DNA of 37,519 nt from Treponema primitia ZAS-1 (GTDB lineage: Bacteria; Spirochaetota; Spirochaetia; Treponematales; Breznakiellaceae), in contig NZ_AEEA01000071.1 in the NCBI RefSeq assembly GCF_000297095.1, positions 1 to 37,519 of the forward strand, in the 5' to 3' direction. Below the pieces are notes generated by a model that ran no database searches, was not told where the DNA came from, and worked only from the letters and a program-made list of their open reading frames with translations. Shown here in pieces: positions 7,662-15,794 of the stretch (positions are counted from its first letter, which is position 1; each line of letters begins with the position of its first letter). The position numbers were made by a program, and so were the translations under genes.

Positions 7662-8221
7662 CGCGCCAGGGTTTCCCCGGCCTTTCGGTTCTCCGCCATT
7701 GCTTTGACAGCGGCATACACGGTTTTCCTTTTGTAGTCGTTGTTCCAGCGGTTGATGCCGATATAGTCAAAGATAACCGCTCCGGTATGGCGGCAGAAGC
7801 GGTCCATCTGTTCAAGGCAGCTGAGCAAGCCGTTGCCGGTTCCGCCGGGGGAGGCGACCAGCAGTATCTGTTTACCCGAAAGAGAGCCCGTTTGCCCAAA
7901 TTCGCAGCGCCGCAGCCGGTCGAAGAAAGATTTGAGGGATTCCGCTATTTCACCCCAGTATACCGGGGTGATAAAACAAAGCTGATCCGCCTTTTTTACC
8001 GTGTCCTGGGCAGCGTCGAATCCATCCTTGCCATAGGTACAGCGATGCTGCTCCCGGCAGGTTCCCCAGCCCTCCCCGCATACGTGGCAGCGTCCCAGCT
8101 TTTCCACAAACAGGGTCCCCACAGAAGCGCCGCCGTCCTTGGCGCCCTGAATCGCTTCGTCCGTTACGGATGAGCAGAGCCCATCACCCTTAGGGTTGCC
8201 GGAAATGATAAGATAATTCAT
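7658..8221 (-). CDS. Flavodoxin-like NAD(P)H-dependent oxidoreductase (iron-sulfur flavoprotein-like)
   Basis: A 187-residue protein with a flavodoxin fold. The FMN phosphate loop is at the N-terminus (YLIISGNPKGDG), followed by TPVYWGEIAESLKSFFDRL, which is the flavin-binding segment of NADPH-dependent FMN reductases and iron-sulfur flavoproteins, and a VASPGGTGNG loop. Cysteines in GRCHVCGEGWGTCREQHRC form a compact cluster of the kind seen in iron-sulfur flavoproteins, so a 4Fe-4S centre is plausible. The ATG at 8221 is preceded by AGAGGTGG; a GTG three codons upstream overlaps that site and is less likely. It is the last gene of the long minus-strand run, 29 bases after the hybrid kinase. 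The substrate is unknown. Confidence 0.8.
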   Translation of the reverse strand: MNYLIISGNPKGDGLCSSVTDEAIQGAKDGGASVGTLFVEKLGRCHVCGEGWGTCREQHRCTYGKDGFDAAQDTVKKADQLCFITPVYWGEIAESLKSFFDRLRRCEFGQTGSLSGKQILLVASPGGTGNGLLSCLEQMDRFCRHTGAVIFDYIGINRWNNDYKRKTVYAAVKAMAENRKAGETLAR

Positions 8222-8250
8222 AAGTACCACCTCTTTATAAAAATAATTTT

Positions 8251-10860
8251 TCAGCCGGAGTTTTTCAGCCAGTCCCTGATTTCCAGGAGAATTCCAAGGG
8301 CGGCTTTAAATTCAAAGTTTTCTATCTCGCTTATAAGAGATTCGGTTTTTCCCTCAAGCGGGGGAAATACTTCCCGGATCTCCTTAGTATACGTAAGACT
8401 GCCGGTGTTTGCCCTTTCCATCAGGGGGATCAGGGTTTCCGCCAGGGCAAGGGCCCGCACCGTATCCGAAGTTCCAATACTTGACGTTCCTGCGGCGGAA
8501 TCAGCAGGCACAGTATTCGTGCTGATCAGGACATCCAGTTCCTCCAGGGTGTCCTTAAGGGAAACCTCGAGTTCCTGAAGTTCCTCGGGAGGACAGCCCG
8601 GGCCGCCTTCCCCCATGGCCTTCTCGATCAGCGCCGCAGCCTGGGAAACGATATCGGCGCCGATCAGGGCTGCGGAACTTTTTAGGGTATGGGCAATGCG
8701 GTGGGCGAGTTTCCGGTCCCCCCTTCCCACTGCATTTTGCAGTTTTTCTGCGTCAGAGCCGTGTTCGCTCCGGAATGTTGTAAGAAGCTGTTTGTAAAAA
8801 TCCTCGTCCCCCAGGGCTTTTTCCAGGCCCGTAAATTTATTGAGTATCACCGTACCCTGGGGCGCTGCGGCGGCGCTGTGATGATCCGCCGGTTTCGGTA
8901 TGACCGTAACCTTTTCCGATGGCAGCCATTTTAACAAAGCCCGGTTCAGGGCATTGGGATCGATGGGCTTGGAGATAAAGTCGTTCATCCCCGCATTGAT
9001 GAAGGTTTCGCTGGCGCCGGTTACTGCGTTGGCGCTCAGGGCAATAATGGGCAGGGCCTTGAACCGGTCCTCTTCCATGGCGCGGATACGTTTGGTCGCC
9101 TCCACGCCATCCATGCCGGGCATCATGTGATCCATAAAGACTATGTCGTAGTTTTTCTGTTGAACCATTCTGAGCGCCCCAAGGCCGTTGGCAGCCGAAT
9201 CGGCCTTGATATTATGCTGGGCGAGGAAGGCCAGGGCGACCTTCAGGTTTATCTGGTTATCATCCACCACCAGTACCAATGCGTTTTCCGCACTTACCGC
9301 AAAGTCCGTGGATTCTGTCTTCTCAATCAAGGCAGGGTCCCCGGGGATACAGGGCAGGAGTACCGTAAATTCCGAACCCTGGCCGTAGACGCTTTCCAGT
9401 TTTATTTTCCCCTTCATCATGTCAACAAGCTTTTTTGTTATCGAAAGGCCGAGGCCGGTACCCAGAATGCCCCGGTTAAGTTCGCTGTCAAGCTGCTTGA
9501 AGGAACCGAAAATTTTAGAGAAGTCCTCTTTTTTGATGCCGATCCCCGAATCCTTTACGATGAAGGCGATATATTCCTGCTCATCCTCGGTAATCTTACT
9601 GACCCGGAAATCAACAAAACCTTCCCGGGTATACTTGATAGCGTTATTAACGATATTGACGATGATCTGACGGAACCGTATATCGTCACCGTAAAGCACC
9701 TGGGGTACGGCGTCATCGAAATGGGATCGGAAATCAAGTTCCTTGGATGCGGCGGTAAAGCGGCTCATGGAGCAGATATTATCGTAGAGCGCATGGAGAT
9801 TGAAATGAACGGGGCTTATGTCCATTTTGCCCGCTTCGATCTTAGAGAAGTCGAGAATATCGTTGATGATCTGTAAAAGAGCCCGGGACATTTTTTTGAT
9901 ATCCTCAAAGTATTCCTTCTGGGTTATATCAAGGTTATCGGTACGCATAAGATCGCTCATGCCGATAATGGCGTTCATGGGGGTCCGGATCTCGTGGCTC
10001 ATGGATGCCAGAAAGCGGCTCTTGGATTCACTGGCGGCTTGGGCGGCCCTGGCCTGTACCTCCATTTCCCGGGCGATCCGGTCTGCCCGCAAATCCCGGG
10101 AATAGGTCGCCATGGCATAGGCGCCTTTCCAGGGAACCCGGACCAGGGTGGTTTCCACCGGAAGGGGTTCCCCCGAAAGGGTACGGTGCATCCACTCAAA
10201 CTGGGCAAAACCTTCGGTAAAGGCGACCGTATCCAGGTGTTCCATTTTTTTCATGCTCGACATTCCATCGCTCTGGAATGGGGGGCTTAGTTTTTCTATG
10301 TGCTTTACATACTCTTCTTCGTTTGAAAGCCCGAACATCTTTAGGGCTGCACTGTTGCAGTCCAGCAGTGCTCCCTGTTCGTCCCAGAGGGAACAGGCCA
10401 GGGGCGTAGCATCCAGCATGAGCCGGGTCCGTTCATCCGCATCCCGTATCTCCTTCAGGTTGGCCAGGGTTTCCCGGAGGTCCCGGGAATAGGCCGCGAT
10501 ATAATAGGTGTTTTTCATGGGAACCCGAACCAGGGTTAATTCAACCGGCAGGGGATCGCCGCTGAGGGTGCGGTACAGCCAGTTAAAGCGCAGGTACCCT
10601 CTTTCCAGGACTTCCCGCAGCAGCTCTGCGGCCTTTTCCCGGGAGAGCCTGCCGTCGCTCTGGAATTCCGGGTTCAGATCGCTGAACCGGTCAACCAGTT
10701 CCGATTTTTTGGAAAGGCCGAATATCCGCAGCGCCTCCTTGTTGCAGTCAAGGATATTGTTTTGGATATCCCGGAGAGAACAGGCCAGTGGGGCGGCCTC
10801 CAGCATGATCCTGCACAGGCTTCGAGCTTCCCGGTTTTCCCGGAACTTCTTGAAAAACAT
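8251..10860 (-). CDS. Soluble hybrid histidine kinase (PAS-PAS-HisKA-HATPase-REC-HPt)
   Basis: An 869-residue multidomain phosphorelay protein. Two tandem PAS domains (about 19-130 and 148-260) are close copies of each other, sharing PLACSL, LDCN and FQSDG blocks. They are followed by a short coiled coil, a HisKA dimerisation domain with His289 (MSHEIRTPMNAIIGMS), a HATPase domain (N-box NIVNNAIKY, DSGIGI, GTGLGL), a receiver domain with Asp577 (IVFMDHMMPGMDG) and a C-terminal HPt with His724 (AHRIAHTLKSS). No signal peptide or membrane helix is seen, so it senses a cytoplasmic signal. The final output regulator is not encoded beside it. It starts 5 bases after the metal permease gene and is probably co-transcribed. 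A Ser/Thr/Gly-rich linker containing GTSSIGTS lies near residue 800. Confidence 0.9.
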   Translation of the reverse strand: MFFKKFRENREARSLCRIMLEAAPLACSLRDIQNNILDCNKEALRIFGLSKKSELVDRFSDLNPEFQSDGRLSREKAAELLREVLERGYLRFNWLYRTLSGDPLPVELTLVRVPMKNTYYIAAYSRDLRETLANLKEIRDADERTRLMLDATPLACSLWDEQGALLDCNSAALKMFGLSNEEEYVKHIEKLSPPFQSDGMSSMKKMEHLDTVAFTEGFAQFEWMHRTLSGEPLPVETTLVRVPWKGAYAMATYSRDLRADRIAREMEVQARAAQAASESKSRFLASMSHEIRTPMNAIIGMSDLMRTDNLDITQKEYFEDIKKMSRALLQIINDILDFSKIEAGKMDISPVHFNLHALYDNICSMSRFTAASKELDFRSHFDDAVPQVLYGDDIRFRQIIVNIVNNAIKYTREGFVDFRVSKITEDEQEYIAFIVKDSGIGIKKEDFSKIFGSFKQLDSELNRGILGTGLGLSITKKLVDMMKGKIKLESVYGQGSEFTVLLPCIPGDPALIEKTESTDFAVSAENALVLVVDDNQINLKVALAFLAQHNIKADSAANGLGALRMVQQKNYDIVFMDHMMPGMDGVEATKRIRAMEEDRFKALPIIALSANAVTGASETFINAGMNDFISKPIDPNALNRALLKWLPSEKVTVIPKPADHHSAAAAPQGTVILNKFTGLEKALGDEDFYKQLLTTFRSEHGSDAEKLQNAVGRGDRKLAHRIAHTLKSSAALIGADIVSQAAALIEKAMGEGGPGCPPEELQELEVSLKDTLEELDVLISTNTVPADSAAGTSSIGTSDTVRALALAETLIPLMERANTGSLTYTKEIREVFPPLEGKTESLISEIENFEFKAALGILLEIRDWLKNSG

Positions 10861-10865
10861 ACCCT

Positions 10866-11720
10866 TTACCCTCCGTGCTTCCGGTTTCGAATAACCCGCA
10901 CCGCCCCGGCGCTAAGAAAGACGATTCCCGCCAGTATTACTACCATTGCCCCCACGGGAAGATCAAAGCTCCACCCCAGGACCAGACCGCCGGCGGAAAA
11001 CAGCGCCGAAAACCCGCAGCTTATGAGCATCATCCCCCCTAAGCTCCGGGCGAAGTACCCCGCGGTTCCCGCAGGCAGGGTGAGCATGGCGATTACCATC
11101 ACTATCCCTACGAAGGTCTGAAGTAATACTATTGCTGCGGCGGTAACCGTGAGCAGGGCCAGGAAAATCATGTTTGCGGGGACCCCCCGGACCCGGGCGA
11201 ATTCTTCGTCAAAGGCGCAGGCCTTTAGCTGGGGATAGAAGCGCCAGGCCAGGAAAAGAACAAAAACGTCCAATATCGCCATGAGAAGAAGATCCCTTTT
11301 TGATATGAGGAGTATATTTCCGAAGAGGTAGCTGGAGGGGTCGGTATATCCCGCAGTCTTTGCCATAAAAAGTACCCCGATGCTCATCCCAATGGCCCAG
11401 ATGGCGTTGATCACCGTATCTTCCCGCTGCTTGGCCTTTAGGGATACTGCGCCGATAATACCCGCAGAGATAATCGCGAAGATCAGCGCCCCCGCTATGG
11501 GGGGGAAGCCCGGGATGATCTTTGCCGCCGATAGGTAGAGGGCCATGCCGATCCCTCCCAGCACCGCATGGGAGATGGCCCCGGCGAGGCTGGCGATACG
11601 GCGGACCGTGACCATCGCCCCCAGCACCCCGAAGAGTACCGATGAAAGGATCCCCGCCAAAAGGGCGTTCCGGATAAAGGGGAAGTCCGCGTTAAAGAGG
11701 GCGTCGAAAAAGCTTATCAT
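10866..11720 (-). CDS. Metal ABC transporter permease (ZnuB/TroC/MntB family)
   Basis: A 284-residue integral membrane protein with about eight to nine hydrophobic helices. Conserved features of the ABC-3 family are visible: HAVLGGIGMALYL near the first third and VVTLPAGTAGY-like LTLPAGTAGYFA in the coupling region. It should form the inner-membrane channel of a zinc or manganese importer with the ATPase encoded just upstream, whose gene it overlaps by four bases (ATGA). Length is normal for the family. Which metal is carried cannot be decided from the permease alone. Confidence 0.88.
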   Translation of the reverse strand: MISFFDALFNADFPFIRNALLAGILSSVLFGVLGAMVTVRRIASLAGAISHAVLGGIGMALYLSAAKIIPGFPPIAGALIFAIISAGIIGAVSLKAKQREDTVINAIWAIGMSIGVLFMAKTAGYTDPSSYLFGNILLISKRDLLLMAILDVFVLFLAWRFYPQLKACAFDEEFARVRGVPANMIFLALLTVTAAAIVLLQTFVGIVMVIAMLTLPAGTAGYFARSLGGMMLISCGFSALFSAGGLVLGWSFDLPVGAMVVILAGIVFLSAGAVRVIRNRKHGG

Positions 11721-12538
11721 TCTACATCCTCGGACCGGCGATCTGCCGGATCACACTGATCCCCGGGTATACTTTCCCCGTGGATAATTCGGGCGGTTCC
11801 CAAAGACGGAGCGCCCGCTTCTTCCGCTTCGGTGCGGTGCTGTACCACGCCGTATTCGGCCCCTGTTTCACGGTTCCCCATACAGAGAACCCGGTCGGTC
11901 AGGGCGGACACAAACCCTGTGTCATGGGTCACGATGAGGACCGTGGTATTCCCCTTGAGTTTTCCCAGGGTGGTAAAGAGCCGTTCCTCACTTTCCCTGT
12001 CCATATTGGCGGTAGGTTCGTCCAGGATAAGAATCTCCGGCTTGGCCGCCAGGGCCCGGGCTACCAGGACCCGCCGCCGCTGACCGCCGGAAAGGGCCGC
12101 GTAGGACCGGTTCGCCAGGTCTGAAATCTCCGCTTGTACCATGGCCTCCTCCACCGCCGCCCTATCCCCGGCGCCAAATTTCCGGGAGAGGGATGTCAGA
12201 CGGCCCATCTTTACCGCCTCCCACACCGATATGGGGAAGGAGGGGTCGTAGGCGGACTGCTGGGGTACATAGCCCACCCGGTTCCGCTCGCCCAGGGTGG
12301 AGCCGGCGCCGAAGAGGTCAATTTTTCCCGCCTGTGGCTGTTCCAAGCCCAGAAGCAGTTTTAGTACCGTTGTTTTTCCCGAACCGTTGGGACCCACCAG
12401 GGCAATGAATTCCCCCTGGTGAATATGAAAGCAAGCGTTTTCCAGGACCTTGAAATTGCCGTAGGAAAAGGAAACACGATCAAACCGAAGGCTTATCTTC
12501 CGGTCCGCAGGGTGGCTTAGTACCGAATGTTCTTTCAC
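11717..12538 (-). CDS. Metal ABC transporter ATP-binding protein (ZnuC-like)
   Basis: A 273-residue ABC ATPase with a Walker A motif GPNGSGKTT (about residue 54), Q-loop VPQQSAYDPS, signature LSGGQRRR, Walker B ILILDEPT and the H-loop in TVLIVTHD. The YDPSFPISVWE segment after the Q-loop is typical of the zinc/manganese importer ATPases. The C-terminal about 45 residues (after MGNRETG) are a charged extension without recognised motif. The gene overlaps both its neighbours by four bases, so the three transporter genes are translationally coupled. Confidence 0.9.
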   Translation of the reverse strand: MKEHSVLSHPADRKISLRFDRVSFSYGNFKVLENACFHIHQGEFIALVGPNGSGKTTVLKLLLGLEQPQAGKIDLFGAGSTLGERNRVGYVPQQSAYDPSFPISVWEAVKMGRLTSLSRKFGAGDRAAVEEAMVQAEISDLANRSYAALSGGQRRRVLVARALAAKPEILILDEPTANMDRESEERLFTTLGKLKGNTTVLIVTHDTGFVSALTDRVLCMGNRETGAEYGVVQHRTEAEEAGAPSLGTARIIHGESIPGDQCDPADRRSEDVE

Positions 12539-13428
12539 TTGACGGTCTCCTCGGCGTTTTTTTGCAGAACTTCGCCCATGGTACGGATATTGGCGAGCCA
12601 GTCCGGGGCCAGGGGATCCAGGGTGGCCAGGATTGCCCCTGCCGCATCGGCGGTGGTTTTGGCGGTGCTGACCGGAAATTGTGCCTGGACAAAGATCGCC
12701 ACAGCCTTTTCTTTCTTAGCCCTTTCTATGAGAAGCTTTAAAGCCCGGGGTGTGGGTTCCTTGCCGCCGGTTTCCACCGCCTCCTGGATTATGCCGAATT
12801 CGTCTAAAAAATAACCAAAGGCAGGGTGGTACACAAAAACTACCTTCCCCCGCAGGGGGGAAAGTTTTTCTCTTAGGGCGCCGAATTCCTGATCCATATC
12901 GTCGGTGAGTTCCCGATAGTTTTTTTGGTACAATGATTCGCCGTCCGCATCCATATTGATTAAAGCATCCTGTATATGAGCTGCCATGATCCTTGCCGGT
13001 TTATGCCCCAGCCAAATATGCCGGTCGATGGTATCCCCGTGATCATCCCCATCCTCTAAACTCCGGAACCGTACCCCCTGGGTTCCATCGACAATGGAGA
13101 GATCCGGGAAGAGGGCCTCCACCTTTGGCCTCAGGGCAATCTCAAATTCCGTGTTCGACAGGACCCAGACCTTTGCTGCGGCAAGAGCCGCCATTTGTTT
13201 AGGGCTTGGCTCGTAGTCGTGGGGACTCTGTCCGGGGCCGACCAGGGTCATAATCCGTACCCGGTTTTCTGCTATGCGGGAGGCAAAGTAGCTCTGGGGG
13301 AGTATGCTCACCACCAGGACTGGCCGATCATCGGTCTTGTCCCTGCTGTCGTTTTTTCCCCCGCAGGCAGCAACAGTAAAGGAGAGAATCACGGCTGAGC
13401 ACATAAAACGGAAAAGCCCTTGTTTCAT
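12535..13428 (-). CDS. Metal-binding lipoprotein of a Zn/Mn ABC importer (ZnuA-like)
   Basis: A 297-residue periplasmic receptor with a lipoprotein signal (ILSFTVAAC, lipidated Cys about 22). Ligand-type histidines fall in the positions expected for cluster A-I receptors: His70 (SPHDYEP), His137 (DRHIWLG) and His201 (VYHPAFGYF). The acidic/His loop characteristic of ZnuA is short here (EDGDDHGDTIDRH). Three histidines in conserved contexts favour zinc, though manganese is not excluded. It is the first of the three transporter genes and starts 10 bases after the acyltransferase gene. No Zur or DtxR-type operator was seen in that short gap, so regulation probably comes from further upstream. 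Confidence 0.88.
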   Translation of the reverse strand: MKQGLFRFMCSAVILSFTVAACGGKNDSRDKTDDRPVLVVSILPQSYFASRIAENRVRIMTLVGPGQSPHDYEPSPKQMAALAAAKVWVLSNTEFEIALRPKVEALFPDLSIVDGTQGVRFRSLEDGDDHGDTIDRHIWLGHKPARIMAAHIQDALINMDADGESLYQKNYRELTDDMDQEFGALREKLSPLRGKVVFVYHPAFGYFLDEFGIIQEAVETGGKEPTPRALKLLIERAKKEKAVAIFVQAQFPVSTAKTTADAAGAILATLDPLAPDWLANIRTMGEVLQKNAEETVK

Positions 13429-13438
13429 TCCTTCTAAT

Positions 13439-14803
13439 TTAATCCGCTTTGTTCACTTCTTCAATACAGCCCATGTAGGCTTTTAGCAGATCATCCATGG
13501 CCGACTGGATGGCGCTTTTCCGGTCCCGGTTATATTCAGGAAGCCTGTCCGTAAGGTTTATCGGTTCCGCAGCCTGAATTATCACACGCCGGGGATAGAT
13601 ATTGATATTCCGTGTGGCGTAGGAGCCTCCCATGGTTCTGTTGGCAAGATCCCACAGGTTCTGGGCGTATTCTATTTTCAGGTGCAGGGGACTTTCCTCC
13701 TCCGGTATGGGGGAACGGAAATACCAGAGAAAATCCACCAGTTCTCCGTGACGGCCGGCATACCAGGCTTCCCCCGCCCGGAGATCCAGCAGGGACCGCT
13801 CCACCTGGGATAGTCCGTCCAGGCTTTCCTGGCCGGGCAGGTAGATCCGGTCCCAGGAGATTTGGCGGATATTGTATACCCGGTTCATGATCCCGTCCGC
13901 TGCGGGACTGATCCCCAGGATCTTCTCCGCCTTATCCAGGGCTGCCTCCATGATACAATTCATCCTTTCTGATATATCCCGCTTTTCATCAAGCGGAAGG
14001 CCGTAGCGTATTTCATTTTGGGTGATAAGGTAATCCCGGCAGTTCCGCAGCCTGAGGGTAAAGTCCGGCAGCCCGTCTTTTTTATAGCGATCCCGATACC
14101 CGGTAAAGCGATCAAGCCTTTTCATCAGCCAACTGAGGCACATTTTCCCCCACGCACCATAGCGAAAATGGATGGATATCGGGAGGATTTCCACAGGGTA
14201 GGATTTCCCTTCCTTTCTAAGCTGATCCGCCGAATGGAAACCTATCCGCATGGTCCCCTGTTCCAGGTTGAGGATCTGTTCGGTGTTGTAGGTAACCTGT
14301 CCCTCCGGCGCAATGGCTATGGGGTAGGGCCCTTCTTTCATAGCCTTAAATATCCGAGTCATGCCCTGGGAATCAAGCTTGGTGTGGTGGATCGGCATGC
14401 CGCCAACCCGGGGCATTACCAGCCGGGCCACCCAGCCGCCCCAGCGAAGTACATCGTACCCGTAGATAAAAAGCGCATGGGGCGATCTGGCAAAGGGAAA
14501 CCCCGCTTTTTTAGCCAGGCCCCGGAGACGGAATAAGATAAACCAGGTTAGAAGCTGGGGTTCCCCCCCATTGGGATGGCGGAAAGCCAGGATACACCGG
14601 CTGTCCCCCCGGAGGGCCCGCTGGAAGGCCCTAAAAAAATGTGTATCCCCCCGTAATACTATCCGGGCAATGCCCAGAAAAATAAAAAGGTAGATCCGGG
14701 CCAGGAGTTTAATCAAAAAAACAATCCACTTTGAGATCCGCGGCTGTGGTACCTTAATATCCGGAAAGGCCCACATTACCGGCGCGGAATACGGTTTATA
14801 CAT
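13439..14803 (-). CDS. PlsC-like glycerolipid acyltransferase family protein
   Basis: A 454-residue protein with an N-terminal hydrophobic helix (about 26-50) and an acyltransferase domain. Catalytic motif I is HPNGGE (His76 to Glu81), an H-x4-E variant of the usual H-x4-D. Motif III appears as IAIAPEGQVTYN (PEG). The C-terminal about 170 residues, after VYNIRQISWDRIYLPG, are not part of the minimal PlsC domain and I cannot name them. Such proteins transfer acyl chains to lysophospholipid or related acceptors at the membrane. It sits between the HAD hydrolase and the metal transporter genes in the long minus-strand run, close to the lipid-type cluster, so a linked lipid role is possible but unproven. 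Confidence 0.75.
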   Translation of the reverse strand: MYKPYSAPVMWAFPDIKVPQPRISKWIVFLIKLLARIYLFIFLGIARIVLRGDTHFFRAFQRALRGDSRCILAFRHPNGGEPQLLTWFILFRLRGLAKKAGFPFARSPHALFIYGYDVLRWGGWVARLVMPRVGGMPIHHTKLDSQGMTRIFKAMKEGPYPIAIAPEGQVTYNTEQILNLEQGTMRIGFHSADQLRKEGKSYPVEILPISIHFRYGAWGKMCLSWLMKRLDRFTGYRDRYKKDGLPDFTLRLRNCRDYLITQNEIRYGLPLDEKRDISERMNCIMEAALDKAEKILGISPAADGIMNRVYNIRQISWDRIYLPGQESLDGLSQVERSLLDLRAGEAWYAGRHGELVDFLWYFRSPIPEEESPLHLKIEYAQNLWDLANRTMGGSYATRNINIYPRRVIIQAAEPINLTDRLPEYNRDRKSAIQSAMDDLLKAYMGCIEEVNKAD

Positions 14804-14836
14804 ATCCGCTTATAATATAACGGGAATAGGACTCCT

Positions 14837-15757
14837 TCAAGCAGTTTCGGCCAAAAGAGCAGACAGATCCTTCAGGTTCCGTATAACCCTGTCCGGACGG
14901 ACACCTTTAACCCGGCTGTCCCCTTCCCGTAAGCGCAGGGAACGGTAGTCCCCGGCGAAAAGGGCGGTCTTAAACCCCGCCCGGGCGGCAGCCGAGATAT
15001 CGTTGAGCATATCATTTCCTATATATAAGGCATTTTCCGGTTCCAAGCCCAGGGATTTTAGGCGCAGGACCGCGGGGCTAAAGAGATTCGGCGAAGGTTT
15101 TGCTTCCCCCAGTTCGAAGGAGTAGATCAACAGTTCCGGATCAAAACCCAGGTCCTTTGGGGGTGCGTTGAAAAAGGCCTCAAACAGGAGGGGGGTAAAA
15201 AACTGGGCGTTAGAGATGAGCCCCAACCGGATCCCCCGGTGTTTCAGGGTTCCTATGATATCCCGGGCGCCGGGCATGGGGTATGCCGGATTAACCGCCA
15301 GTTCGTAACGTAGGGCCAGTTCCTGCACTGACATGGTTGGCGTTTCCCCGTACCGGTTTAGGAATTCTGCCCAGATTTCCTCCACCCGCAGCTCCGGGTA
15401 GTCGGTTTTTTCACCCAATTCTCTGTGCAGGCGTAGGACTTCCCGGTGGAAGTGCTCCCGCAATTCCTGCCCAGTGCAGCCAAATTCCCCGGCTAGAACC
15501 TCCAATCGGCCGTCGCCGGGGACAGATCTTCCGGCGGCTCTGTCAGAAACGGCTCCGGTTCCACCGGAGCTGGCAATATCACCGGCGGCGGAGGTGAAGA
15601 GGGTACCGTATACGTCAAAGATCACCGTATGAATGCCCGTGAGGACGGCCCTGCCGGGGAACAGCAGGGCTTCCAGATACGCCGGCAGGGCGGGTGGCGG
15701 GAGAAGTTCGGGAACCGGGCTTTCCTGGATCAGGTGTAAGAGGCCGGGATCAGCCAT
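14837..15757 (-). CDS. HAD-superfamily hydrolase (haloacid dehalogenase-like phosphatase)
   Basis: A 306-residue protein with the HAD motifs in order: motif I VIFDVYGTLF (nucleophile Asp), motif II LGLISNAQF, motif III Lys in GEAKPSPNLF and motif IV YIGNDMLNDISAA. The helical cap lies between motifs I and II. A Gly/Ala/Ser-rich stretch of about 30 residues after motif I looks like an inserted linker, and its DNA contains a perfect palindrome (15552-15570). The N-terminal about 35 residues precede the usual domain start. The reading frame stays open to 16018, but that extension overlaps the methyltransferase gene and looks non-natural, so the ATG at 15757 (MADPGLLHL) was chosen. The substrate is probably a phosphate ester. 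Confidence 0.75.
   Translation of the reverse strand: MADPGLLHLIQESPVPELLPPPALPAYLEALLFPGRAVLTGIHTVIFDVYGTLFTSAAGDIASSGGTGAVSDRAAGRSVPGDGRLEVLAGEFGCTGQELREHFHREVLRLHRELGEKTDYPELRVEEIWAEFLNRYGETPTMSVQELALRYELAVNPAYPMPGARDIIGTLKHRGIRLGLISNAQFFTPLLFEAFFNAPPKDLGFDPELLIYSFELGEAKPSPNLFSPAVLRLKSLGLEPENALYIGNDMLNDISAAARAGFKTALFAGDYRSLRLREGDSRVKGVRPDRVIRNLKDLSALLAETA
15552..15570. repeat. Perfect palindrome inside the HAD-gene linker
   Basis: GCTCCGGT, three bases, then ACCGGAGC form an 8-bp perfect inverted repeat. It lies in the segment coding for the Gly/Ser-rich linker of the HAD hydrolase, not at a gene end, so it is unlikely to be a terminator. Confidence 0.6.
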
Positions 15758-15794
15758 ACCATTAATTATAGAAGTCAGGCCATTGAATGACAAG

